DNA of 64,000 nucleotides from Sorghum bicolor (Eukaryota > Streptophyta > Magnoliopsida > Poales > Poaceae), in the NCBI RefSeq assembly GCF_000003195.3, contig NC_012870.2, forward strand, positions 53,216,049-53,280,048, given 5' to 3'. The position numbers were made by a program, and so were the translations under genes. Positions within the stretch are counted from its first letter, which is position 1, and each line of letters opens with the position of its first letter. The notes under the pieces were generated by a model that saw only the letters and a list, made by a program, of their open reading frames with translations, was not told the origin of the DNA and searched no databases. This document shows positions 18,443 to 31,000 of this stretch, piece by piece.

Positions 18443-20488
18443 ATGGCTCTTAGTTTGCATATCAACAACACTAAGAAGGCACCTTACTTTGATGGCACAA
18501 ATTATGCTTATTGGAAGGTCAAGATGACCGCCCATCTCAAGTCAATCAATAGAGAAGTTTGGAAGGTGACCGAAACAAAATTTGAGGTTGCAAATGAGAA
18601 TGCACCAACACCGGTTGAAGAAAAGAAGCTTCAATGCAATGACATTGCAATTAGTGCTCTTCATGAAGCTCTTGATGACAAGACTTTTGAGCAAATCAAG
18701 AACATTGTGGTTGCTCATGATGCATGGGCAAAATTAGAAGAAACATTTGAGGGTACAAAGGGAACCAAGACCGCCAAGGCATACATCCTCCAAGAAAAGT
18801 TCTCAAGCTTCAAGATGCAAGAAGATGAAAGTGTGCCGGAGATGTTTCACCGGTTGCAAGTCATTGTGAATGAACTCAAGGCACTTGGGGAAGAAGTGAA
18901 GGATAGTCAATTCTCTATGAAATTCTTGAGAAGCTTGCCCAAGAGATTTGACACATTGATCACCGTGCTAGTCAAGACAACTCTTAGTGAATCAACTCCC
19001 CAACAAGTCTTTCAAGAGGTGATGACCGATGATGCCTATAGAGAAGATGATGAAAAGGATGAGTTGATCAAGAAGAAGAAGAAGGATGGTGAGAAGAAAG
19101 ATGATGAAAAGAAGAAAAATGTGGCATTCAAGGCCTCCACATCCAAGGGCAAAGCCAAGCAAGAATCATCAAGTGAAGAAGAAGCAAGCTCTTGTGATAG
19201 TGATGAAGATGAGGAGATGGCTCTTCTTGTCAAGAGATTTGGCAAGTTTATGAAGAAGAAGGGCTATCGGGCAAGAAGGAAGAAGAGCTCCTCCAAGAAG
19301 AATGACCACTCCATGAGGTGCTTTAGATGCCATAGCAAGGATCATCTCATCGCCAAGTGTCTTTATGATAGTGATGATGAAGATGCTATCAAGAAGGAAA
19401 GAAAGAAGCAAAAGAAGAAGCAAGAAAAGAAGGAAGGCTCAAACAAGAAGAAGGGTGATGCCCACGTTGCAACTTGGGATAGTGATGACTCCTCAAGTGA
19501 TGATGAGAGCACCAAGATGAAGGCGCATGCTAGCATTGCAATTCAAGGAAAAAGCTCCATCTTCGACACTCCGTCATGCTTTATGGCTAAGGCCACTAAG
19601 GTATCATTCGATGATGAGAGTGACCATGATAGTGATAGTGATAGTGATGATGATGAACCAACTAAAGATGAACTAATCACTATGCTAGAAGATTGCACTC
19701 ATCACTATAAAGAAACTAGAAAGGAGTGCAAGGCCTTGCTTAAGGATAAGAAAACCCTTGAGCAAGAACTTGATGAGCTTAGAGCATCTTATGAGAGTCT
19801 AAAGGAAGACCATAAGAAGCTTCAAAAGGCTCACACTAAGCTTGAAGAAGCTCATTCCTCTCTAGTTAACAAGTGTAAAAATGAGCCAACTAAAATTGAA
19901 AAAGCTCAAACTTGCAACATAGGCATAACATGTGATATCTTGAGTAAGCCTATTGTTATTGCTTCTACTAACCCTTCATGTAGCACATCTACATCATCCT
20001 CATCTAGTAGTGATGGTTTCACATGTGACAGCACACTAAAAGTTGAGAATGAAATTCTCAAAAAGGAGGTGAAGGAGCTCAATCACACCTTAGCCAAGGC
20101 TTATGGTGGTGAGGACCGCTTGGTTATGTGTTTGGGTAGCCAAAGAGCTTCTCTCTACAAAGAGGGATTGGGCTATAACCCCAAGAAAGGCAAAGCCGCC
20201 TTTGCTCCTCACTAGACTAGTTTTGTGAAGAACAATGGCCGGTATTGCAAAGCTTGCAAGCAAGTTGGTCACCTAGAGCAACAATGCATGAACAAGAAAC
20301 CCAAAGCTCATGTATCCTCAATTAAGCTAAATTCTTTCTATGTGCTTACCAAGGATACAAAAGGTGTTCATGCTAAGTTCATTGGTGCACCATGGATGGG
20401 CTCAAAGAAGAAATCCATTTGGGTACCAAAGAGCTTAGTTGCTAACCTTGGAGGACCCAATCAAGTTTGGGTACCTAAAAAGATTTGA
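18443..20488 (+). pseudogene. Copia gag (UBN2-type) with an internal nonsense codon
   Basis: The ATG at 18443 opens a 590-codon frame: an N-terminal Gag domain (PYFDGTNYAYWKVKM, residues about 13-200), a Lys/Glu- and Asp/Ser-rich middle, a first zinc knuckle (CFRCHSKDHLIAKC), and a long coiled-coil-like region. TAG at 20213-20215 ends it. The same frame resumes at once (20216-20488) and encodes a second knuckle, CKACKQVGHLEQQC, and a conserved tail, then stops at TGA. Gag forms the virus-like particle in the cytoplasm and packages RNA. I read the TAG as a point mutation because conserved family sequence flanks it in frame. Confidence 0.8.
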
Positions 20489-20531
20489 TCTTGTCTTGTA
20501 GGTCAATTACAAAGCCGGAGGAAGGCATTGG

Positions 20532-23500
20532 GTGCTTGATAGTGGGTGCACTCAACATATGACCGGAGAGTCTTGTATGTTCAAATCAATTGATACTAGT
20601 CAAAATGGTGGCTTTGATTCAATTACCTTCGGCAACAACAAGAAAGGCAAGGTCAAGGGGCTTGGTAAAATTGCTATCTCAAATGACATGAGCATATCAA
20701 ATGTGTTGCTAGTTGAAAGCCTTGATTTCAATCTCTTGTCAATTGCACAACTTTGTGACCTTGGTTTCAAGTGCATCTTTGGAAGTGATGATGTTGAGGT
20801 TGTTAGTGTTGATGGATCAAACTTGATATTCAAAGGATTTAGGCATGGTAGCTTATACTTGGTTGATTTCAATGATAGTGACACTCAATTGACATCATGC
20901 CTAATTAGCAAATCAAGTTTGGGTTGGTTGTGGCATAGAAGGCTTGGTCATGTTGGAATGAAACAATTGAACAAACTATTGAGGCATGACTTAGTTAGAG
21001 GCTTGAAGGATGTCACCTTTGAGAAGGATAAACCATGTAGTGCTTGTCAAGCCGGAAAGCAAGTTGGAAATGCACATCCTAAGAAAAGTGAAATGAGCAT
21101 ATCAAAGGCATTTGAGCTTTTGCACATGGATTTATTTGGGACAACAACATATACTAGCATTGGTGGCAACAAGTATGGATTTGTGATAGTAGATGATTAC
21201 ACTAGATACACTTGGGTGTTCTTTCTCTATGACAATAGTGATGTTTGTGATCTATTCAAGTCTTTTGTCAAGAGGGTGCAAAATGAGTTTGAAACCAGTA
21301 GTGAATTCAAGAACACAAGAATTGAGGAATTGTGTGATGATCTTGGCATTGGACATCAATTCTCTCCAACATACACTCCTCAATCCAATGGTGTAGTTGA
21401 AAGGAAGAATAGAACCTTGATTGATATGGCTAGATCAATGCTTAGTGAATACAATGTTAGCCATTCATTTTGGAGTGAAGCTATCAACACGGCTTGCTAT
21501 TGCAGCAACCGTCTCTATTGCCATGGGAAGCTTGGGAAGACACCATATGAGCTATTGAATGGAAGAAAGCCCAACATTGCATACTTTAGAGTGTTTGGTT
21601 GCAAATGCTACATTCTCAAGAAAGGCACTAGATTGAGCAAGTTTGAGAAGAAATGTGATGAAGGGTTCTTACTTGGTTATTCCACGACAAGCAAGGCATA
21701 TAGAGTTTGGAACTTGGCAAGTGGCACATTGGAAGAAGTTCATGATATTGAGTTTGATGAAACCGAGGGATCTCAAAGTGAAGCTCAAAACCTTGATGAT
21801 GTGAGAGGAGATCAATTGGCAAATGCAATGAAGAACATGGATGTTAGTGACATAAGGCCAAGGCAAGTTGATGATGATGGTGATATTCACATGATCAATC
21901 AAGAAGTACAAATTGATACAAATCAAGCAAGTACTAGTGACTCTCATGATGATGATCAAAATCAAAATCAAGCAAGTAGAAGCTATCAACTCCCAATACT
22001 CCAACCTACAAGCATAGCAATAGATCATCCATTGGATCAAGTCATTGGTGGTATTCAAAGTGGTGTTCAAACAAGATCAAGACTAGCATCCTTTTGTGAG
22101 CACTACTCATTTGTCTCATTTGAGGAACCAAAGAAGATAGAAGATGCATTGAGAGATTCCGATTGGGTAAATGCCATGCATGAAGAATTGAACAACTTCA
22201 CAAGAAATCAAGTGTGGGAGCTTGTTGAGAGGCCAAAGAACTACAATGTGATTGGTACCAAGTGGGTCTTTAGAAACAAGCAAGATCAAGATGGTGTGGT
22301 TGTGAGAAACAAAGCAAGATTAGTAGCACAAGGCTATACTCAAGTTGAAGGTCTTGACTTTGGAGAAACATATGCACCGGTTGCAAGATTGGAGGAAATT
22401 AGAATATTATTAGCCTATGCTTGTGCCCACAACATCAAGCTCTATCAAATGGATGTGAAGAGTGCATTTCTCAATGGATACATAAATGAGTTGGTTTATG
22501 TTGAACAACCTCCCGGTTTTGAAGATGACAAGAAACCCAACCATGTTTACAAGCTCAAGAAGGCATTGTATGGTTTGAAGCAAGCACCTAGAGCATGGTA
22601 TGAGAGATTGAGAGATTTCCTTCTCTCGAAAGGGTTCAAGATGGGAAAGGTTGACACTACCCTCTTCACCAAGAAGCTAGGCAATGACTTGTTTGTGTTG
22701 CAAATCTATGTTGATGATATCATCTTTGGATCAACCAATCAAGACTTTTGTGAAGAGTTTGGAAAAATGATGGCAAATGAGTTTGAGATGTCCATGATTG
22801 GAGAGCTTAGTTACTTCCTTGGTCTTCAAATCAAGCAAATGAAAAATGGCACTTTTGTGAGTCAAGGCAAGTACATCAAGGACATGATCAAGAAGTTTGG
22901 ATTGCAAGAAGCTAAACCAATGAGCACACCTATGGGTACAAATGATCAACTAGGTAGTGATGCAAGTGGCAACATGGTAGACCAAAAGCTATACCGGTCT
23001 ATGATTGGAAGTTTGCTCTATGTCACCGCATCAAGGCCGGATGTAATGTTTAGTGTGTGCAAGTGTGGAAGATACCAAGCTTCACCTAGAGAGAGTCACT
23101 TGAAGGCAACCAAGAGGATATTGAGGTATCTTAAAGTCACTCATGATGTTGGATTATGGTATCCCAAGGGGTCTAACTTTGAGTTGATTGGATATTCGGA
23201 CTCCGAGTACGGTGGATGCAAGATTGATAGAATGAGCACAAGTGGCACTTGTCAATTGCTAGGAAGGTCTCTAGTTTCATGGTCATCAAAGAAACAAAAT
23301 AGTGTTGCACTATCAACCGCCGAGGCCGAATACATTAGTGCCGGTAGTAGTTGTGTACAATTGCTTTGGATGAAAGCTACCTTGAATGACTTTGGAATCA
23401 AATTCAAGAATGTGCCGTTGCTATGTGACAATGAGAGTGCAATCAAGATGACAAAAAATCCAGTTCAACATTCAAGAACCAAGCACATTGACATAAGGCA

Positions 23501-23660
23501 CCATTTCATAAGAGATCATCAACAAAAGGGTGATATTAGCATTGAAAGCATTGGCACCGAAGATCAACTAGCCGACATCTTCACAAAGCCACTTGATGAG
23601 AAGAGATTTTGCAAGTTGAGGAATGAATTGAACATACTTGACTTCTCCAACTTGAGATGA
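20532..23660 (+). pseudogene. Copia pol: protease, integrase, reverse transcriptase, RNase H; integrase core deleted
   Basis: 1042 codons in a different frame from gag. The protease active-site LDSGCTQHM is at the very start; coding probably begins slightly upstream at a TTGTAG junction. Then come the integrase HHCC region (WHRRLGHVG...CSAC, about 130-180), the integrase core ([20 protein letters not shown]), reverse transcriptase (about 560-800; [11 protein letters not shown], catalytic YVDD at 22708-22719) and RNase H ([24 protein letters not shown]). Between FET and [12 protein letters not shown] (about 21298-21303) the usual family segment with the second catalytic Asp of the DDE triad is missing, without breaking the frame. 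The integrase should therefore be inactive. The rest is open to the stop at 23658-23660. Confidence 0.85.
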
Positions 23661-24416
23661 GTGCACCCCCACATTTATATATGACATGCCTCTCCTCCAA
23701 CAAAGCAAGGTAAATATTGGTTGACATAGCATTCATACTTTGCTAAGGACATGACTAGAACATATAGACATGCTTGCATGACAATAAGCTCATTCATGAA
23801 AATCAAAAGGATTTGATGTATGTATGGTACCACTATTGTTTCTATGGTTGATTGATCTAGTGGTAGCATATGACATGTTTGTGAGCTTGCAAACCTAGTG
23901 TTGAATCTAGAATATGAGCTTATGATGTGTAATTCAACATGGTCAAGATAACCCTTATACTTCATGAGGTGTGAAAAAGCTTGTCCTTGGATCAAACCGA
24001 ATTACATATTCTAGGCAAGTGATCTAGATTAAACCATATTTTGACCCTCACATTGATTGACTTAATTCTCACTAAAATTTGAACCTTTTTGGTCATTGAT
24101 GACAAAGGGGGAGAGAAACAAAGATAAAGTCAAAAAGAGGGAAGAGAAACAAAGATAGGGAGAGAAAACACCTTTAAACTTGAGCACACATTTAGGGGGA
24201 GCAAGCTCATGAACCATTTGTTGCATTTGAATGTGCACTAACATAATGAGGTGTTGCATTGCAAGTTTAAATTCACTACTCTTGTTTGTTTGGTGCTTGC
24301 TAGAAATAGAACTTGAATGATGTTTTGAATTCTAGCATAGAGTTTTATTTTCATGTGGTATCTAGACATATAATGTGATCTCATGAGGTATCTTGAGTTT
24401 TTGATGTATGTCTAGC
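23661..24416 (+). other. Copia B 3' non-coding region, first part
   Basis: No env-like or other frame of note. It contains purine-rich GGGGGAG runs (about 24105, 24194) typical of SIRE 3' regions. It ends at the E2 target site CTAGC (24412-24416). Confidence 0.75.
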
Positions 24417-24874
24417 TGTGGGGGTATAGACCCCTATACCCTTACGGCTAGACTTGGGCCAGGAGGCTTGGCCCATTACGAGACAAGCTCAAGGTCTGAT
24501 CCGACAGCTTGGAGTTTCGCGCAAGGAAACAAGACGTGGAGATCAAACAGGATTCTAGTTGGTTAGAATAGGAATTGATATCGAACTATCTATAGCAATT
24601 GTAACCGACTAGGATTAGTTTCCAGATCTGTAACCCTGTCCTCCGGACTATATAAGGAGAGGCAAGGGACCCCCTAGGACATCATATTCTCTCAACACAA
24701 ATCAATACAATCAGACGCAGGACGTAGGTATTACGCCAATTTGGCGGCCGAACCTGGATAAAAGCTTGTCCGTGTCTTGCGTCACCATCGAGTTCGTAGT
24801 TTGCGCACCGTCTACCGATAAACTACTACCGTGGGTATACCCCAAGGTAGACTGCCGACCAGCTTTCGTCGACA
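24417..24874 (+). repeat. E2 left LTR
   Basis: 458 bp, TGTGGGGG...TCGACA, TATA box TATATAAG at 24649-24656. It is followed directly by the primer-site region GTGGCGTGCCAGGTAGGGG. It differs from the right LTR at only a handful of positions by eye. Confidence 0.95.
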
Positions 24875-24922
24875 GTGGCGTGCCAGGTAGGGGGTGTGCG
24901 TGCAACTTCTCTGGCGAACAAG

Positions 24923-27900
24923 ATGGTTACGATCCCAGCTTCCGCAACCGTACCTGAAGGCCTCACGTTCACCGTCGGCCAGATCACGTGGACGACGTGC
25001 AGCGACGGCCTCACGACCACGGTTTCGAAAGAAACTCAAATCCGATCTGAGACCACGCTGTCTCCGACCACTCGCGTGGCGGCACCGAGCGCCCGACCAC
25101 CGCTCCCGCACTATAAGGGAAAGAAGATCGGCTGCTCGGACCTTCTCCAAGCGCTCGATCGCGCTGATTCCAAGCTACTTGAAGCCTCCCAACTAGTGGA
25201 CGGAATCATGCGTCAGCCTGATCAAGCTGCTCCAACGGATTTTTTCAAATCCCGTCGGCCAACTCGTGTCGTTACACACGAACGGCTGGGAACGCCCTTG
25301 ACGATAACCTCAAATCCCTCAGGACGATCCGTCAAGCTCAAGAAGGGAGACTATCCTTGCGGCCTGAACAACTCGGCCTCTCTCTACTCGCGGCACATCC
25401 AATCCGTTTTCAGCAAAGCGGGTTGGTCGCCAAAAAGGAACGATCGTCACTACGTCAACATGGTGATAGTCCAAGAACCACGGGACGGCCAGGCTTCCAG
25501 CACCAACTCAAGCACCGGGTCCGTCCCCACCGAAGTTATAAACACCGAAGACGAAGACTACGACCTAGATTTGCCCTCACACCCTCCGGGTTTCCCTCGT
25601 TTCCCGGTATTCCCTCCTCGGCGAGGAGATATTGTCTTCAACGTCAGCGCCGACGAACCGGTCGTCGATGGAGAAACAGACGAGCAGAGGCAACTCCGCG
25701 AGCAGCGCCACGCCGATCGCGCCCGACGACGCGCGGACGAGCAACAACAAATTCCACCGCATAATCTCAACGACGCTTTTGACATGGTCGGGGACCAGCC
25801 AGTCTACAAGACACCAAGCGCCAACATGGCTGTCGCCATGGCTAATCTAGATCGGCTCCCTGATACCCCTGAGTGCCAAGGAGTCCGGACCAGCATCCGA
25901 GCACACCTGATCGCCGCAATGGGACAGACAGCCACTCTGCTCAAGAGAGTCCAGGACGTCTCTTACACAGAAGCCACCTCCGACCAGACTAATCGTAGCC
26001 AGACCTCACCACCTCCAAGCAGGCGTCGCCGTAGCCGCTCTCCCGACAACCATCGAAACGATTCACGGCGCGACGAGGGTGGTCGGGACACTGACGGTCA
26101 CCGTGAACAGAACCGCAGACGCGGTCAAGAAGTAAACCAACACAGGGATCTCCAGCATAACATCCCTCCCAAAGATGCCCGGGACCGCATCAACAGGCGT
26201 GCCACAGAGAGAGCGGCCCACGAAAACCTGCGCCGTATTGAGTACGATGCAACACACGGCCCCCCGGGCCTAAGGCAATTCTCCTCACACCTCCGCCAGG
26301 TCGTGTGGCCCCGCAACTTCAAGCTCGAAAAACTTAAAAAATACGATGGCAAGGAAAATCCAGAGAACTGGATCACTCTCTATGAAATCGCCGTCCGATC
26401 AGCAGCGGGAGATGAGCACGTCATGGCCAACTACTTCCCCGTAGTCCTCGACCAGGCTGGTCATCAATGGCTTCTTGGCTTGCCCGAGGACTCCTTCGAC
26501 TCTTGGGAAGAGCTACGCCAGGCTTTCATCGACAACTTCATCGCCACATGCGAGCAGCCTGGAAATAAGTATGACCTCGAAAGGATAAGGGACAGGAAGA
26601 ACGAACCTCTGCGCGATTACATCCGACGATTCTCGGATATGCGCCTTAAGATCCCGAAGATTTCCCACGACGAGGCCATCTCTGCCTTCATCAAGGGCCT
26701 GCGCTTCCATGAAGCGCTAAGGAACAAGCTGTTGCGTAAACGGCCAACAACGGTGGCGGAGCTCCTTGCCACGGCCAAAAATTATGCCGACGCCGACGAC
26801 GCGGAAAAACTAATCCGAGACGATGCGAGAGGTCCCGACCAGCCTCCCCGGCGAGATGATGGTCGCGGTCGATACGACAACAGGAACAACCGCCGCCCCG
26901 ACAACCGCAATCACACAGAAGGTTGGGATCGGCGGCGCGAAAACCGCGACGATTTCAGAGGAAAGCGCCCCCGTGACTACGACCACGAAGTAAATACGGT
27001 CAAACGTCCCAACGGGCGGCGGGACCACCAAGAAGACTACAACAAAATGTTGAAGGGACCGTGCCAACTACATCCAAAGTCTAATCATACCATGGAAGAG
27101 TGCCGTGTCCTCAAAAGCATCTATACACGGCGGGCCGCCCAAGACGACTCCGCTAAGAAAAACGGCAAGCGAGACGGGCACGACCACGAAGACGAGGATG
27201 AGGACCAAGATAGGGACCCCCGACACCAATACGTCAGCCCCACTGACGTGGTCCACTCCATCTTCGGGGGCAAGGTCTCCATCGAATCTAAGCGAGAAAG
27301 AAAGCTATTAAAGAGAGCCTGCCTCAACATAGACAGTACGGACGGGCTGATCGCAGACCCAAAATTTCCCCCTTGGTCGCACAGGGAGATCTCATTCAGC
27401 AGGAAGGACCAGTGGGCCGCTATCCCAGAGCCAGGTCGTTTCCCTCTGATCCTAGACCCTTGCATCAACAGCATCAGATTCGAGCGCGTGCTCGTGGACG
27501 GGGGAAGCTCCATCGACATCCTCTTCCGCAACAGCCTGCCCGCTCTCAAGATATCTCCTGCACAACTAAAACCCTACGATGCCCAATTCTGGGGGGTTTT
27601 GCCAGGTCAGAGCTCAGTGCCCCTCGGACAGATAACATTGCCTGTCCAATTCGGCACACCCGACCACTTTCGGACAGAGTTTATCAACTTCATGGTCGCG
27701 GACTTCGATGGGACCTACCACGCTATACTGGGCCGACCATCACTGACAAAGTTCATGGCAGTCCCGCACTACTCATACCTGGTCCTTAAGATGCCTACGG
27801 AGAAGGGTGTCCTAACCATCAGAGGCAACGTCTATACTGCGTATACCTGCGAAGAAGAGAGCTTCAAGATCACCGAAGCAATAGACCTCTCAATCCGCAT

Positions 27901-28069
27901 GGCAGAAACAGCAACCCAAGCCGCGCAGCTGCCCCCCGACCAGCTTCGACTCCCCGAGCAGGAGACAGCCAGGAAGAATTCAAAATCCAAGGAGTACAAG
28001 GAAGTACAGCTGGTCAACGGCAGCCCCAAAAAGACGGCCCTCATCGGGGCCAATCTGGATCCAAAATAG
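24923..28069 (+). CDS. Tat-type gag-protease
   Basis: The ATG at 24923 (AACAAGATGG context, matched in E1) is preferred to the in-frame GTG at the LTR edge. The product is 1048 residues: a long, poorly conserved N-terminus; a retrotransposon Gag domain (about 510-640, WITLYEIAVRSA, LRQAFIDNFIATCEQP); an Arg/Asp-rich basic region; a Cys/His cluster (CQLHPKSNHTMEEC); and an aspartic protease with active site LVDGGSSIDILF (about 870) and the ILGRPSLTKF block. The frame ends at TAG 28067-28069. Since the reverse transcriptase continues in the same frame without overlap, the stop is probably a mutation within one gag-pol frame; a programmed gag-pol stop is the alternative. Confidence 0.8.
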   Translation: MVTIPASATVPEGLTFTVGQITWTTCSDGLTTTVSKETQIRSETTLSPTTRVAAPSARPPLPHYKGKKIGCSDLLQALDRADSKLLEASQLVDGIMRQPDQAAPTDFFKSRRPTRVVTHERLGTPLTITSNPSGRSVKLKKGDYPCGLNNSASLYSRHIQSVFSKAGWSPKRNDRHYVNMVIVQEPRDGQASSTNSSTGSVPTEVINTEDEDYDLDLPSHPPGFPRFPVFPPRRGDIVFNVSADEPVVDGETDEQRQLREQRHADRARRRADEQQQIPPHNLNDAFDMVGDQPVYKTPSANMAVAMANLDRLPDTPECQGVRTSIRAHLIAAMGQTATLLKRVQDVSYTEATSDQTNRSQTSPPPSRRRRSRSPDNHRNDSRRDEGGRDTDGHREQNRRRGQEVNQHRDLQHNIPPKDARDRINRRATERAAHENLRRIEYDATHGPPGLRQFSSHLRQVVWPRNFKLEKLKKYDGKENPENWITLYEIAVRSAAGDEHVMANYFPVVLDQAGHQWLLGLPEDSFDSWEELRQAFIDNFIATCEQPGNKYDLERIRDRKNEPLRDYIRRFSDMRLKIPKISHDEAISAFIKGLRFHEALRNKLLRKRPTTVAELLATAKNYADADDAEKLIRDDARGPDQPPRRDDGRGRYDNRNNRRPDNRNHTEGWDRRRENRDDFRGKRPRDYDHEVNTVKRPNGRRDHQEDYNKMLKGPCQLHPKSNHTMEECRVLKSIYTRRAAQDDSAKKNGKRDGHDHEDEDEDQDRDPRHQYVSPTDVVHSIFGGKVSIESKRERKLLKRACLNIDSTDGLIADPKFPPWSHREISFSRKDQWAAIPEPGRFPLILDPCINSIRFERVLVDGGSSIDILFRNSLPALKISPAQLKPYDAQFWGVLPGQSSVPLGQITLPVQFGTPDHFRTEFINFMVADFDGTYHAILGRPSLTKFMAVPHYSYLVLKMPTEKGVLTIRGNVYTAYTCEEESFKITEAIDLSIRMAETATQAAQLPPDQLRLPEQETARKNSKSKEYKEVQLVNGSPKKTALIGANLDPK

Positions 28070-31000
28070 GAAGACGCGCTCGTCAGGTTTCTAAGGGACA
28101 ACGTGAGCGTTTTCGCATGGAAACCCGCAGACATGCCCGGCGTCCCACGAAACCTGATCGAGCACTCCTTAAATGTCTCGAAGACCGCAAGACCAATCAA
28201 GCAAAAGCTGCGACGGTTCGCTCGTGACAAAAAGGAGGCTATTAGGACAGAAATAACACGGCTTCTAGCAGCCGGATTCATAAAATAAGTGTATCATCCC
28301 GATTGGCTCGCCAATCCGGTTCTTGTACGCAAAAAGAATAATGAATGGAGAATGTGCGTTGATTACACTGATCTCAATAAACACTGTCCTAAAGATCATT
28401 TTGGTCTCCCTCGCATCGACGAGGTGGTCGACTCAACGGCCGGATGCGAACTCCTCTCTTTTCTAGATTGCTACTCTGGTTATCACCAGATCTCGCTAAA
28501 GGAAGACGATCAGATAAAAACATCCTTCATTACTCCATTTGGCGCATACTGCTACACGACCATGTCCTTCGGACTCAAAAACGCCGGAGCCACTTATCAA
28601 CGGGCTATCCAGCAATGCCTCCACGACGAGATTCGTGATGACCTCGTCGAGGCTTATGTAGACGACGTGGTCGTAAAAACAAGGGACGCAAGCACCCTAA
28701 TCGACAACTTAGACCGAACTTTCAAGGCGCTTAATCGGTACAAGTGGAAGCTTAACCCCAAAAAGTGCATCTTTGGTGTTCCTTCTGGTCTACTACTCGG
28801 CAACGTTGTCAGTCGTGACGGCATACGACCAAACCCTTCAAAAGTAAAAGCAGTACTCGACATGCGGCCACCCAAGAATGTCAAGGATATTCAGAAGCTT
28901 ACCGGGTGTATGGCCGCCCTCAGTCGCTTCATCTCAAGACTAGGAGAAAAAGGCCTCCCTTTCTTCAAACTCTTGAAAGCGTCGGAAAAATTTTCTTGGA
29001 CAGAGGAAGCCGATGCCGCATTCACTCAGCTCAAGACTTTTCTCACTTCGCCACCTGTCCTTACAGCGCCTCAGCCCGATGAAGACCTACTCCTTTACAT
29101 TGCTGCAACCGACAGGGTTGTTTCCACAGCAATAGTGGTCGAGCGAGATGAGCCAGGCCATGCCTATAAGGTCCAGAGGCCCGTTTACTTCATAAGTGAG
29201 GTCTTAAACGAGTCCAAGGCCAGGTACCCACATATACAGAAGCTCATATACGCTATCCTAATAACGTCAAGAAAGCTGAAACATTACTTCGACGGCCATC
29301 GAGTCTCGGTGACCACCAGTTTCCCTCTCGGGGACATTCTGCGCAATAAAGATGCCAACGGCAGAATCGTAAAATGGGCAATGGAGTTATGCCCATTTTC
29401 CTTGGAGTTCCAGAGCCGCACCACAGTTAAGTCTCAGGCCTTGGTCGATTTCATTACTGAGTGGACGGATCTCAACGAGCCTCCCGTTCCCGATGTCTCC
29501 GACCACTGGTCAATGTTCTTTGACGGGTCCTTGAACATCAACGGTGCTGGCGCTGGGATACTGTTCGTGTCGCCTAACAGGGACAAACTGCGTTACGTCC
29601 TTAGGATCCTCTTTCCGGCGTCAAACAATGTCGCCGAATACGAAGCATGCCTGCACGGCATAAGGCTAGCCGTTGAGCTGGGAGTCAAACGCCTCTATGT
29701 CTATGGCGACTCTGCTTTGGTTATCAATCAGCTCAACAAGGAGTGGGACGCAACCCACGAAAAGATGGATCTCTACTGCAAAGAAATTCGCAAATGGGAA
29801 ACCAACTTCTACGGCATAGAGTACATCCATGTGGTCCGGGATAAGAACCAGGCAGCAGATGCGTTGTCAAAGTTAGGATCATCTCGGGCCCAGATCCCGC
29901 GGGGTATTTTCGTCCAGGACATCCACGAGCCCAGCGTAGGCTCCTCCCTGGTCGACAAGCAACCCACTGAGGCAATGCTCATAGACGATGCCACTCCGAC
30001 AACCGGTGGTCATGACTGGCGTACCCCTTTCATCAAATATATAACGAACGGGACAGGCTTTCAGGACAAGACAGAGAACGAGCGCCTCATTCGATGGTCA
30101 AAGAACTACATCCTGGTCGACGGCAAACTTATGCGAAAAAACGCAAGCTCTGAGGTACTGCTCAAATGCATATCCCAAGATGATGGTATCAAGCTCCTAG
30201 AAGACATACATGCTGGATCCTGCGGCAATCATGCCGCATCCAGAACGTTGGTCGGAAAAGCCTTCCGGGCAGGTTTTTATTGGCGAACCGCGGTCAACGA
30301 CGCAGAAAAATTGGTCCGACACTGCGAAGGATGTCAGTTTTTTGCTAAGAGGACCCACGTACCTGCTCACGAAATTCAAACCATCCCGTCGTCCTGGCCC
30401 TTCGCTTGCTGGGGGCTTGACATGATCGGGCCATTTAAACCAGCTCCCGGCAACTTCAAGTTTGTTTTCGTATTAATCGACAAGTTCTCCAAGTGGATTG
30501 AATACATGCCTCTGGTCAAAGCAACCTCCGAGAAGGCTGTAGAGTTCCTCAATCAAATCATACACAAATTCGGCATTCCAAACAGCATAATCACCGACCT
30601 GGGTACTCAGTTTACTGGCACCACATTTTGGGACTTCTGCGATGACAGAGGCATAGTCATAAAATATGTGTCAGTGGCTCATCCACGGGCCAATGGTCAA
30701 GTTGAACGCGCAAACGGAATGATCATTGACGCCCTAAAGAAAAGGCTGTACACTGATAATGACAGAGCACCCGGTCGATGGATGAAAGAGTTACCTGCCG
30801 TGGTCTGGGGCCTCCGAACTCAGACCAGTCGAAACACAGGAGTATCTCCCTACTTCATGGTCTACGGCTACGAGGTAGTCCTACCGTCTGACATAACCTT
30901 CTGATCTCCTAGGATCGAACACTTCGACCAGGCGACAGCCGACAACGCCAGAGAACTCGAAATCAACTGCATGGAGGAAAAGCGTTTGAATTCTTGTCTC

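Noticed and set aside
25357..27789. Secondary plus- and minus-strand frames in the gag region of E2
   Set aside because: Shadows of the long gag-protease frame in GC-rich sequence.
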